From Alphaproteobacteria bacterium (lineage in GTDB: Bacteria; Pseudomonadota; Alphaproteobacteria; Rhizobiales; Xanthobacteraceae): 64,000 nt of DNA. The stretch spans positions 27,786-91,785 of the forward strand of contig VAZV01000128.1 in NCBI GenBank assembly GCA_005884765.1, in the 5' to 3' direction. The notes beneath the pieces are model-generated. The model was not told the origin of the DNA, did not search any database, and saw only the letters and a program-made list of their open reading frames with translations. The translations under genes and the position numbers were made by a program. Shown here one piece after another: positions 25,916-33,296 of this stretch (its first letter is position 1; the number at the start of each line of letters is the position of its first letter).

Positions 25916-26871
25916 AGCGTAACGGTATCTTCTTCTGGATCGGAGCTACCCTGTTTCTCGCCGCCGCGCTGCTGATGACGCAGGTGATCGGCAACCAATA
26001 TCCGTTCTTTGCCTGCTACGTGATCCTGCAGTTCATCGTGCTGGCCGTCGCATGGAGCATCCTCGGCGGCTATGCCGGTTACGTGAATTTCGGCACTAGC
26101 GCGTTTTTCGGCATGGGCGTCTACACGGCCGTATTCCTGCTCAAGGCTTTTGACGCGCCGCTTGCCGCGCAGATCGCGGCCGCAGCTGCCGTCGGCGCCC
26201 TGATGGGGTTCGCCCTCGGCCTCCTAACCTTGCGCATGCAGGGCATCTTCTTCTCGATCGCGACGATTGCGGCCACGATTGTGATCGAGACATCGATAAC
26301 CAATTGGCGGTATGTCGGCGGCTCGGCTGGCATTCAGTTGCAGCGGCCGATGGTGACGGAGCCGTTCAACAACTACGTGCAGATGCTGTTTTTCATCCAG
26401 GCGCTCCTCGTGGTGCTGGCGGTCGCGATCTCGCGCTACATTCAAAATTCATGGATTGGCCGCGGCTTGCAGGCGATCAAGGACGACGAGCTCGCCGCGG
26501 AATGCACGGGCGTGCCGACACTGCGGCTGAAGCTCCTGGCGTGCGTCATCTCCGGGGCGCTGATGTGCGCGGCCGGCGCCCCTGCCGCGATGTACCTGCA
26601 ATATGCTGATCCCTCGTCCGCGTTCAATCTCAACTACTCCGTTTCAGTGCTCGCGATGTCGCTGATCGGCGGCACCGCCCATTGGGCCGGCCCGGTCGTC
26701 GGCGCGATCCTGCTGGGCGCGACGCAACAATTGCTGACTGTCACCATCTCGTCGGAAGTCAACGTGCTGGTACTCGGGGTGATGCTGGTGTTGTTCGTGG
26801 TGGCAGCACCTGAGGGCATCATTGGTCTGATCCGAAGGGTCTTGCGCAATCGCAGCGAGGGCAAGGAATGA
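25912..26871 (+). CDS. ABC transporter permease, LivM family
   Basis: A 319-residue inner-membrane permease with about nine or ten helices. It contains VLAVAWSILGGYAGYVNFGTSAFFGMGVY, the LivM signature, and the ATPase-contact loop IGRGLQAIKDDELAAECTGVPTLRLKLLA. The C-terminus AAPEGIIGLIRRVLRNRSEGKE is cytoplasmic. The ATG at 25912 overlaps the upstream stop as ATGA, so translation is coupled. It pairs with the LivH-like protein to form the channel. Confidence 0.9.
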   Translation: MKRNGIFFWIGATLFLAAALLMTQVIGNQYPFFACYVILQFIVLAVAWSILGGYAGYVNFGTSAFFGMGVYTAVFLLKAFDAPLAAQIAAAAAVGALMGFALGLLTLRMQGIFFSIATIAATIVIETSITNWRYVGGSAGIQLQRPMVTEPFNNYVQMLFFIQALLVVLAVAISRYIQNSWIGRGLQAIKDDELAAECTGVPTLRLKLLACVISGALMCAAGAPAAMYLQYADPSSAFNLNYSVSVLAMSLIGGTAHWAGPVVGAILLGATQQLLTVTISSEVNVLVLGVMLVLFVVAAPEGIIGLIRRVLRNRSEGKE

Positions 26872-27614
26872 CGGCCCCCGAAACCCAGGCACCGTTGCTG
26901 CGGGTCGCCGCGCTAACCAAACGTTTCGGCGGCTTCACCGCGCTTGACAATGTCAGTGTCGAGATTCGTCCGGGAGAGCGCTTCGGCCTCATCGGCCCGA
27001 ACGGCTCGGGAAAGACCACGCTGATCAACTGTATTTCCGGTGCATTCCGTACCGAGACCGGCACCGTGGTGTTCCGCGAGGAGGATATCACGCGGTTGCA
27101 GCCGCATGTACGCACGCGCCGCGGCATTGCGCGCAGCTTCCAGATCCCGCGGCCGTTCAAAAGCATGACGGTTGCCGAAAACCTCTTGGTGGCGCTCGAC
27201 TTCGCGAGCGTTGGCGGCGACTTCATCCTGGCCGCGCAGCGGCGCGACACCGTGATGTCCATCCTGACGCAGATGGGGCTCGCCTCGAAGGCGGACGTCT
27301 CGGCCACCAGGCTTAGCCAGGTGGAATTGCGCAAGATGGAGCTCGCCCGCGCGATGGCGACGCACCCGAAACTGCTGATTTCCGACGAGGCCATGGCCGG
27401 CCTTTCCAGCTCGGAAGTCGACGAGGTGCTTGATCTGCTCATGAGCCTCGCGAGCAGGGACATCACCATCATCATGATCGAGCACATCATGCAGGCGGTG
27501 ATGCGGTTTTCGGACCGCGTGATGTGTCTCGACGCCGGCCGGATCATAGCAATCGGGACGCCGTCCGAAGTGATGGCTAACCAGCGCGTGCAGGAGGCCT
27601 ATCTTGGCACTTAG
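26868..27614 (+). CDS. ABC transporter ATP-binding protein, LivG family
   Basis: A 248-residue ATPase. Visible are Walker A (GLIGPNGSGKTTLIN), the LivG-type sequence RTRRGIARSFQIPRPFKSMTVAENLLVAL, a modified ABC signature LSQVELRKMELARAMA in place of LSGGQ-type sequence, Walker B (KLLISDEAMAGLSSSE) and the switch histidine in MIEHIMQAVM. The changed signature (LSQVE) and the aspartate-glutamate-alanine Walker B are natural variants seen in this group. It starts by an ATGA overlap with livM and ends inside livF, so all genes are coupled. It powers uptake with the LivF-like subunit. Confidence 0.9.
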   Translation: MTAPETQAPLLRVAALTKRFGGFTALDNVSVEIRPGERFGLIGPNGSGKTTLINCISGAFRTETGTVVFREEDITRLQPHVRTRRGIARSFQIPRPFKSMTVAENLLVALDFASVGGDFILAAQRRDTVMSILTQMGLASKADVSATRLSQVELRKMELARAMATHPKLLISDEAMAGLSSSEVDEVLDLLMSLASRDITIIMIEHIMQAVMRFSDRVMCLDAGRIIAIGTPSEVMANQRVQEAYLGT

Positions 27615-28341
27615 CCTTGCCATCAATGACCTTGATGCGGGTTACGGCGCCGTTAAAGCGCTGCGCGGTGTCACGCTCCATGTCGAGGCTGGCGAAACCG
27701 TCGCATTGCTCGGCACCAACGGCAACGGCAAGAGCACGCTGATGAAGTGCGTCGCCGGCCTGGTTCGGCCGCAGCGTGGCAGCATGTCGCTGACAATCGA
27801 CGGAATGGCGCATGATCTGACTAGGCTGTCGACCGAGGCCATCGTCGATCTCGGCGTCGCGCTGGTTCCCGAGGGGCGGCGGCTGTTTCCCAAGCTGACC
27901 GTGTTGGAAAATCTGATGCTCGGCGCCTTCCGCAAGGCCGCCCGGCGCAACATCGATCGCAATCTTGCGCTTGCCTTCGAGACATTTCCGGCTCTCGCGG
28001 AACGAAAGAGCCAGCTCGCCGGCACCATGTCGGGCGGGCAGCAGCAGATGCTTGCCATTGCGCGCGCGCTGATGTCGTCGCCACGCCTGCTGTTGATCGA
28101 CGAGCCTTCGGTAGGCCTGTCGCCGCTCCTGGTCTCGCAAACCATCGCCAAGATCGGCGAACTCAATCGGCACCTCGGCCTGACCGTGCTCATGGCGGAG
28201 CAAAACTTCAATCAGGCGATCCGGATCGCCGATCGCGGTTACATCATCGTCCATGGTGAAATTGTCGTAGCCGCCGATTCCGTCGACGAATTGAGAGGCA
28301 ACGACATCGTCAAGCGGCTCTATCTCGGTGGGATCGCATGA
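27604..28341 (+). CDS. ABC transporter ATP-binding protein, LivF family
   Basis: A 245-residue ATPase starting at a TTG inside the last codons of the livG-like gene. Motifs are Walker A (ALLGTNGNGKSTLMK), the LivF-specific GVALVPEGRRLFPKLTVLENLMLG, a full signature TMSGGQQQMLAIARALM, Walker B (LLLIDEPSVGLSPLLV) and the switch histidine replaced by glutamine-containing MAEQNFNQAI, which is normal in LivF. A 20-residue insertion (SMSLTIDGMAHDLTRLSTE) after Walker A is slightly longer than usual. With LivG it forms the heterodimeric engine of the importer. Confidence 0.9.
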   Translation: MALSLAINDLDAGYGAVKALRGVTLHVEAGETVALLGTNGNGKSTLMKCVAGLVRPQRGSMSLTIDGMAHDLTRLSTEAIVDLGVALVPEGRRLFPKLTVLENLMLGAFRKAARRNIDRNLALAFETFPALAERKSQLAGTMSGGQQQMLAIARALMSSPRLLLIDEPSVGLSPLLVSQTIAKIGELNRHLGLTVLMAEQNFNQAIRIADRGYIIVHGEIVVAADSVDELRGNDIVKRLYLGGIA

Positions 28342-28757
28342 CCAAGTCCATGCGCATCGTCGTACTGCTGCTCGCAGCTCTCCTGGGCCTCATCGCCCCT
28401 GCCCTAGCCGCGGACGATGTCGCCACGGCCCAGGGCGTGATCAGCTCCCAGGTCGAGGCCTTCGGCCGCGACGACGCGGCGGCGGCCTATTCCTACGCTG
28501 CGCCCGCGATCCGCGAGATGTTCCCGCAGGCCGACATCTTCATGTCGATGGTCCAGAATTCTTACGCGCCGGTCTACCGCCACAAGAGTTTCAAGTTCGG
28601 CGAGGCGCGGGTCGCCGGCGACACGGTGGCGCAGCGCGTTCATATCGTCGATGCCAATGGCGAAGCGTGGGAAGCCCTCTATACGCTGGAGCGCGAGGCC
28701 GACGGCAGCCTGAAGATCATCGGCTGCGTTCTGCTCAAGACCGGGCACGCGGTATAA
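28338..28757 (+). CDS. DUF4864-domain secreted protein coupled to the liv cassette
   Basis: A 139-residue protein whose ATG overlaps the livF-like stop as ATGA. Residues 1-25 are a signal peptide (LLLAALLGLIAPALAADD). The mature part has an NTF2-like pattern, VISSQVEAFGRDDAAAAYSYAAPAIREMF, then FMSMVQNSYAPVYRHKSFKFG and GEAWEALYTLEREADGSLKIIGCVLLK, which I recognise as DUF4864. It should be periplasmic. Its function is not known; tight coupling to the transporter suggests that it helps ligand capture or senses the same compound. It converges with the MFS gene across 21 bases. Confidence 0.8.
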   Translation: MTKSMRIVVLLLAALLGLIAPALAADDVATAQGVISSQVEAFGRDDAAAAYSYAAPAIREMFPQADIFMSMVQNSYAPVYRHKSFKFGEARVAGDTVAQRVHIVDANGEAWEALYTLEREADGSLKIIGCVLLKTGHAV

Positions 28758-28778
28758 GAAACGCTTTGAGGCGCTGGC

Positions 28779-30110
28779 TCAGCTCGCGCGCATTCGCGCC
28801 GCAAAGCGGGTATCCGCTTTTTCCGAATTTGCACGCGCTCGCAGCAGCAGCGCCGCCATCAGCGTAATGTTGAGCGCGTTCCAGGCGAGCCCGTTGATGA
28901 AGGCGGCCGCATAGGAGCCGGTGGCATCGAAGATCACGCCGGAGACCCAGCCGCCGAACGACATGCCTAGCACCGAGGCAAAGATCACGATGCCGACGCG
29001 GGTGGCGGCTTCGGCCGCCGGCATCGCCTCGCGCACGATGATGGCATAGCTCGGCACGATGCCGCCCTGGAACAGGCCGAACAGCGCTGAGATGAGGTAA
29101 AGCGAGGCAAGGCTGTCGAAGAACACATAGAGCAACAGCGCCGTGCCTTGCGCGATCGAACCGATCAACAGGGTGCGAATACCACCGATCCGATCGGCCA
29201 AAAATCCCGATCCGATGCGGCTGACGATGCCGAAACCCAGCATCAGCGACAGCATCTCCGCGCCGCGCGCAACGCCATAGCCGAGATCGCCGCAATAGGC
29301 GACGATATGGACCTGCGGCATCGACATCGCCACGCAGCAGGCAATGCTCGCCAGCGACAGGATCGCCGTCAGTGTGTTGGTGGAGAGCCGCAAGTCGACA
29401 CGCGGCGGCGGCGCGTTGACATGGCTGCGCCGCTCCGCCGCCCCCATCAGCATCCGCAGCACCACCAGAGCGACCGACATGGCGAGCATCGTGAAGATGC
29501 CGACAGCGATGTGCGTGCTGCGCCAGCCGACCGACTGGATCGCAAGATTCACCACCGGCGGCCAGATCGCGCCGCCGATATAATTGCCGCTTGCGGCAAT
29601 CGCGACGGCAAGGCCCCGATAGCGCTCGAACCAGTGCGAGGCCTCCGCCATCAGCGGGCCGAAGGTGGCCGACGAGCCGAGGCCGATGGCAAAGTTCACC
29701 AGGATGAATTGCCAGATCGACGATGACATTCCGGCGCCGATGAAGCCGAGGCCGAGGATGCCGATGCCCAGCCCAATCGCGGCGACGATGCCGTAGCGAT
29801 CAGTGATCTTTCCAGTCACTACACCGCCGAAACCGAAGCCGAGCATCACCATGGTGTAGGCGAGCGAGGCGGTGCCGCGCGTGGCGCCAAATTCGCCCTG
29901 GACCACCGGCAGCGCCACCACCACCGACCACATGCCGACGCTGCCGAGCGAGCCGATCACCACGGCCACGGCAAGACGAATCCACGCCCGAGGCGAGTCG
30001 GGCATGAATGAGGCTGAAACTGGCGGGAGTTCAGAAGCAATTTCCACGGCAGCCGCAATTTCGGCGGCTCGGGCCTCCGGGTCAACCCACAATGCCGCAA
30101 TATTGGGCAT
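28779..30110 (-). CDS. MFS transporter (oxalate/formate antiporter or monocarboxylate type)
   Basis: A 443-residue major-facilitator protein with twelve predicted helices. A polar N-terminus is followed by WSVVVALPVVQGEFGATRGTASLAYTMVMLGFGFGGVVTGKITDRYG, the loop 2-3 signature with GKITDRYG. The middle reads ASHWFERYRGLAVAIAASGNYIGGAIWPP, usual in the organic-anion and monocarboxylate group. The second half repeats the loop (GSGFLADRIGGIRTLLIG). Substrate unknown. The gene lies 54 bases downstream of a TetR gene on the same strand, so they probably form one operon controlled by that repressor. Start uncertain: ATGs at 30110 and 30005 both leave the first helix complete. Confidence 0.85.
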   Translation of the reverse strand: MPNIAALWVDPEARAAEIAAAVEIASELPPVSASFMPDSPRAWIRLAVAVVIGSLGSVGMWSVVVALPVVQGEFGATRGTASLAYTMVMLGFGFGGVVTGKITDRYGIVAAIGLGIGILGLGFIGAGMSSSIWQFILVNFAIGLGSSATFGPLMAEASHWFERYRGLAVAIAASGNYIGGAIWPPVVNLAIQSVGWRSTHIAVGIFTMLAMSVALVVLRMLMGAAERRSHVNAPPPRVDLRLSTNTLTAILSLASIACCVAMSMPQVHIVAYCGDLGYGVARGAEMLSLMLGFGIVSRIGSGFLADRIGGIRTLLIGSIAQGTALLLYVFFDSLASLYLISALFGLFQGGIVPSYAIIVREAMPAAEAATRVGIVIFASVLGMSFGGWVSGVIFDATGSYAAAFINGLAWNALNITLMAALLLRARANSEKADTRFAARMRAS

Positions 30111-30164
30111 GCAGATGCGCTGGGGCGCGGCGGAATTGTCGTTCCGGGACGGGCCGGTACCTTA

Positions 30165-30761
30165 TCATAATCCGAGGGTCGCCAATGTTGGCAGAGCGAA
30201 GGTTCGAAACACGTCATTGACATTTCTTGGCGACAGTCGGCTTCGGCTCTCAACCCACCAATTGAGCACAAGAATGAACGTTGAGGAGACGTATTCGACC
30301 AGAAGGTCCGGCGGAACCTGACCAGACGCCTTTTGCTGGCCAGGAAAGCACTTTCCTACGTCGTCGGCGATCAATTCGGCGAGCGCCCCTCGAAGATGAT
30401 CACGAAGTAGAGCGCGACTTTTGGTGCCCATCCTGGCGTCACCCGCATGCCGATGATGGTCGATGTGTTCGAAGATCGGCAAGCTGAAGCTGATGATCCG
30501 TTCGGACCGTTTTGCCGACGATGGCGGCTTGGCTTTTTGAATCGAGCGAAGCAGGTCATGAATGCTGCTGACCAGCAACTCATCCTTGTCGCTAAAGTGC
30601 GTGTAGAAAGTCGATCTTCCAACATTGGCACGATCGAGAATTTCTTTCACCGAAATCGAATCATAGGGCTTCTCGTGGATCAAGGCAGCGAGGGAGCGGT
30701 GCAGCAGGTCCCGCGTTTTTTGTATCCGCCGATCCTTAACCGGTATTTCCGAAGGCCTCAT
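30165..30761 (-). CDS. TetR-family transcriptional regulator
   Basis: A 198-residue regulator. The N-terminal helix-turn-helix domain is complete: DRRIQKTRDLLHRSLAALIHEKPYDSISVKEILDRANVGRSTFYTHFSDKDELL. The C-terminal half is a helical ligand-binding and dimerisation domain ending with PPDLLVEYVSSTFILVLNWWVES. The ATG at 30761 has GAGG five bases upstream and is preferred to a TTG at 30779. It precedes the MFS gene and likely represses both; the ligand is unknown. The divergent gene upstream encodes a methyltransferase about 195 bases away. Confidence 0.85.
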   Translation of the reverse strand: MRPSEIPVKDRRIQKTRDLLHRSLAALIHEKPYDSISVKEILDRANVGRSTFYTHFSDKDELLVSSIHDLLRSIQKAKPPSSAKRSERIISFSLPIFEHIDHHRHAGDARMGTKSRALLRDHLRGALAELIADDVGKCFPGQQKASGQVPPDLLVEYVSSTFILVLNWWVESRSRLSPRNVNDVFRTFALPTLATLGL

Positions 30762-30955
30762 GGCGTCCTCGCTGCGCAAATTGGGAGGAGATAACGGACA
30801 AGTAACGCTCCGCTGTCCACTTCGGCACGGATCCGTACGGTGTGTTCTTCGGGCAGCGGACTGCTCAGCTTACACCAATTCCGCGCCAACCCTCCCGTTT
30901 TGTCCGATGCTCCACAACGTGGAGGTCAGCTGACGCGGTCGCCAAGGAGCACAAT

Positions 30956-31600
30956 ATGACCGAGACGACGGATCGGCATCCACCGCCGCGCACGCACGGC
31001 CTGCTCGTCCACGCGGCCGCGCGTTACGATTTTCTAGTCTGGCTGCTCACGCTGGGGCGCGAGCGAGCCTTTCGCGAGAAGATTCTCAGCTTCGCCAATC
31101 TTAAATCGGGTGAAGCTGTCCTTGACGTCGGCTGCGGTACCGGAAGCCTCGCCATCGCAGCCAGGCGGCACGTTGGCTCGACCGGCACTGTCTACGGAAT
31201 TGATGCCTCGCCGCAGATGCTTGCGAGAGCAGAGAAGAAGGCGAGCAAGGCCGGCCTTGAGGTCATCTTCAAAAACGGCGCAGCCCAGGCGTTGCCGTTT
31301 CCGGACGCTCAATTCGATGCGGTGATGAGCACGCTCATGCTCCATCACTTGCCGCGCAAAGGCCGCGAACAATGCGCCCGCGAAATCTGTCGGGTTCTGA
31401 AACCCTGTGGACGCGCGCTGGTGGTCGATTTTGGAGGCTCTCGCAATCGAGGAGGGCTTCTCGCGCATTTTCATCGCCATGGCCAAGTCAAGCTCGACGA
31501 GATCGTCGCTTTGCTCGGCGAAGCAGGGTTGACAATTGTCGATAGTGGCGCGGTCGTCTTCAGAGACTTGCAATTTGTACGCGCGAGCGCTCCATGTTAA
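30956..31600 (+). CDS. class I SAM-dependent methyltransferase
   Basis: A 214-residue soluble methyltransferase. It starts at an ATG with AAGGAG about six bases upstream. Motifs are I (AVLDVGCGTGSLAIAA), the acidic loop (VYGIDASPQMLARAEKKA), II/post-I (GAAQALPFPDAQFDAVMSTLMLHHLP) and III (EICRVLKPCGRALVVDFGG). The layout is that of UbiE/Methyltransf_11 enzymes acting on small molecules. No cysteine pattern of arsenite methyltransferase is seen, so metal methylation is not supported, though the neighbouring cluster is metal-related. The substrate is unknown. Confidence 0.8.
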   Translation: MTETTDRHPPPRTHGLLVHAAARYDFLVWLLTLGRERAFREKILSFANLKSGEAVLDVGCGTGSLAIAARRHVGSTGTVYGIDASPQMLARAEKKASKAGLEVIFKNGAAQALPFPDAQFDAVMSTLMLHHLPRKGREQCAREICRVLKPCGRALVVDFGGSRNRGGLLAHFHRHGQVKLDEIVALLGEAGLTIVDSGAVVFRDLQFVRASAPC

Positions 31601-31637
31601 TCTCGAGCATGGTCCTCACCAGAGGAAGATCAGCATC

Positions 31638-31856
31638 ATGAAACCACAGGCCCGACGACTGGCGCACCGTTTGATATTGCTTGCGGCGATCGGCCTGTTC
31701 GTGGCCGCTCACGGGGCGATCCTTTACTATGTGTCGTCGCACGCGACGATATCGATTGCGGCAGCCGTCGTGATTCTCGTGGTGATCAAGCATCTCGGCA
31801 TCCTCCGCCCGCTTTTCGCGTGGTTTCGGCGTCGTCGTCCGCCTTGCATCCAATAA
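31638..31856 (+). CDS. small two-helix membrane protein
   Basis: A 72-residue protein with two hydrophobic helices, RLILLAAIGLFVAAHGAILYYV and ISIAAAVVILVVIKHL, flanked by basic ends (FRRRRPPC). AGAGGAAGATC precedes the ATG at 31638. It begins the metal cluster, 43 bases before the copC-like gene, and is probably cotranscribed. It is too short to be CopD but could replace part of its membrane role; that is speculation. Confidence 0.55.
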   Translation: MKPQARRLAHRLILLAAIGLFVAAHGAILYYVSSHATISIAAAVVILVVIKHLGILRPLFAWFRRRRPPCIQ

Positions 31857-31899
31857 GTTGGTTCCGCCGCCGCGGTTCGGATTAGTACATGGAAAATAC

Positions 31900-32271
31900 G
31901 TGTCGAAGCTGAAATCAACATCCGCAGTTGCCCTTATCGTGGCTAGCCTTTCAGGCAATGCTGCGGTCGCTCATCCGGAACTGCGATCGGCCGAGCCCGC
32001 TGCCGGATCGGCCGCAACGACCTCGCCCAAGCAGATACGGATCACCTTCAACGAGGCGGTGGTCCCGCGGTTCTCCGGCGTGGAGGTGAAGGATCAAGGC
32101 GGAAGACTGATCGCGACAGGCAAGGCGGCGGTCGACCCAGCCAACAAGAATGTACTGGTTGTGCCGATCGGCGAGGAGTTGCCACCTGGAGCCTACAAGG
32201 TCGAATGGCATGCCGTGTCCGAAGATACCCATCGCGAGAAAGGTACCTACGCATTCAGCGTGGGGCGCTAA
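31900..32271 (+). CDS. CopC-domain periplasmic copper-binding protein
   Basis: A small (123-residue) secreted protein. The likely start is the GTG at 31900 behind GGAAA; a TTG at 31858 is in frame. The signal peptide ends AAVA and is followed by HPELRSAEPAAGSA, so the mature protein would begin with histidine. In CopC proteins the N-terminal histidine plus a later D-x-H or D-H pair bind Cu(II), and here SEDTHREKGTYAFSV supplies it. SPKQIRITFNEAVVPRFSGVEV is the family core. It binds periplasmic copper. No CopD follows directly, which is unusual but known for stand-alone CopC genes. It neighbours the Cus pump genes. Confidence 0.85.
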   Translation: MSKLKSTSAVALIVASLSGNAAVAHPELRSAEPAAGSAATTSPKQIRITFNEAVVPRFSGVEVKDQGGRLIATGKAAVDPANKNVLVVPIGEELPPGAYKVEWHAVSEDTHREKGTYAFSVGR

Positions 32272-32398
32272 CGGTCGATCTGGGGCTGATCGCTGTGCGC
32301 TCTTACACGATAGAGCGACGCAACACATTCGCGCAGTGGGTCGATCACGGCGTCGTTAGCCAGGCAGACTATCAATCTGAACCGTTTTGTGGGATTTT

Positions 32399-32791
32399 GT
32401 GGAGGTGAACCGCCAGACCACCATACGCCGGCTGCTCGCGATCGCTGTGATCGCCGGGCTCGTGTTGGCTCCGCTTTCCCGACCTGTCATGGCCGGTATG
32501 GCATCGGATGTCTCGATGGCGGCCGTAGTGGACGATATGTCGATGTCGGCGACGTCGGACGAGATGACGGCCGACATGCCGTGCTGCCCCTCAAAGGCCC
32601 CCGCGCCGGTTGATTGCGACAAGTGCGTCTACATGGCGGCCTGCATGAGCCAAGTCCTGGCCGGTCAATCAGCAGCCACATTCCGTCCGCCATTTGCGGT
32701 TTCGGGCAAGGCCACGCCCCTGCAAAATGATTCCTGGCCGGACGGCCTGGGCCATCCGCCCCCGGAAGATCCTCCTCGAATCCTGGTCTGA
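32399..32791 (+). CDS. Met/Cys-rich secreted protein of the metal cluster (CopL-like?)
   Basis: A protein of about 130 residues with an N-terminal hydrophobic segment (RRLLAIAVIAGLVLAPLS) and a methionine- and cysteine-rich middle: MSMAAVV-type stretches, then MPCCPSK and CDKCVYMAACMSQV. CC, CxxC and clustered methionines suit Cu(I) binding in the periplasm. The pattern recalls CopL-type metal-binding proteins near copper operons, but I am not certain of the family. Several GTG/TTG starts are possible (32387, 32399, 32405); the middle one has GGGA upstream. Confidence 0.6.
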   Translation: MEVNRQTTIRRLLAIAVIAGLVLAPLSRPVMAGMASDVSMAAVVDDMSMSATSDEMTADMPCCPSKAPAPVDCDKCVYMAACMSQVLAGQSAATFRPPFAVSGKATPLQNDSWPDGLGHPPPEDPPRILV

Positions 32792-32888
32792 TCGGCGCGT
32801 CCAGCGCCGGCGCTGCCGCGTGGTCTTAAAGCCGCGCGGACAAACGCACGCCGCTTTGCGGCAGACCAACGAAATAGAGGAATCTGAA

Positions 32889-33296
32889 ATGAAGACGTCT
32901 CGCTACGCGCGCGGCTTGCAGGCTGCGTTTACCGGCATTGCGTTGCTTGGTTCGGTCACCATCGCCCGCGCCGACATCAAGGACTACAAGTTCGAACTCG
33001 TCGATCAGGCTGTGCAGGCCGGGCCGGACAAGGTCATCACCGTCAGGCTGATGAACACCAGGACCGGCAAGCCCGTGCCCGACGCCGTCATTTTCGCGAC
33101 CCGTCTGGATATGGCGCCTGATGGCATGCAGGAGATGGTGACCAAGGTCACGCCGATGCCAGGTACGGAGCCGGGCACCTATCGCTTCAAAGCTACCTTA
33201 AGCATGGCCGGGCGATGGCAGCTTTCGCTCGGCGCCAAGGTGCAGGGCGAAACCGGCACGGTCGAGAACAAAATCGTCGTCACGGCGCAGAAATGA
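32889..33296 (+). CDS. FixH/YtkA-like periplasmic protein
   Basis: A 135-residue secreted protein with signal peptide RGLQAAFTGIALLGSVTIARA. The mature part is a beta-sandwich of the FixH/YtkA kind: VITVRLMNTRTGKPVPDAVIFATRLDMAPDGMQEMVTKVT, then EPGTYRFKATLSMAGRWQLSLGAKVQGE. In cytochrome-oxidase loci FixH-like proteins aid copper handling; in metal clusters YtkA-like proteins precede CusB genes, as here. GAGGAATCTGAA precedes the ATG. The stop overlaps the cusB-like ATG as ATGA. Confidence 0.8.
   Translation: MKTSRYARGLQAAFTGIALLGSVTIARADIKDYKFELVDQAVQAGPDKVITVRLMNTRTGKPVPDAVIFATRLDMAPDGMQEMVTKVTPMPGTEPGTYRFKATLSMAGRWQLSLGAKVQGETGTVENKIVVTAQK

Noticed and set aside
30956..31600. ArsM-like arsenite methyltransferase
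   Set aside because: The conserved cysteines needed for arsenite methylation are not seen; it is a generic class I methyltransferase.
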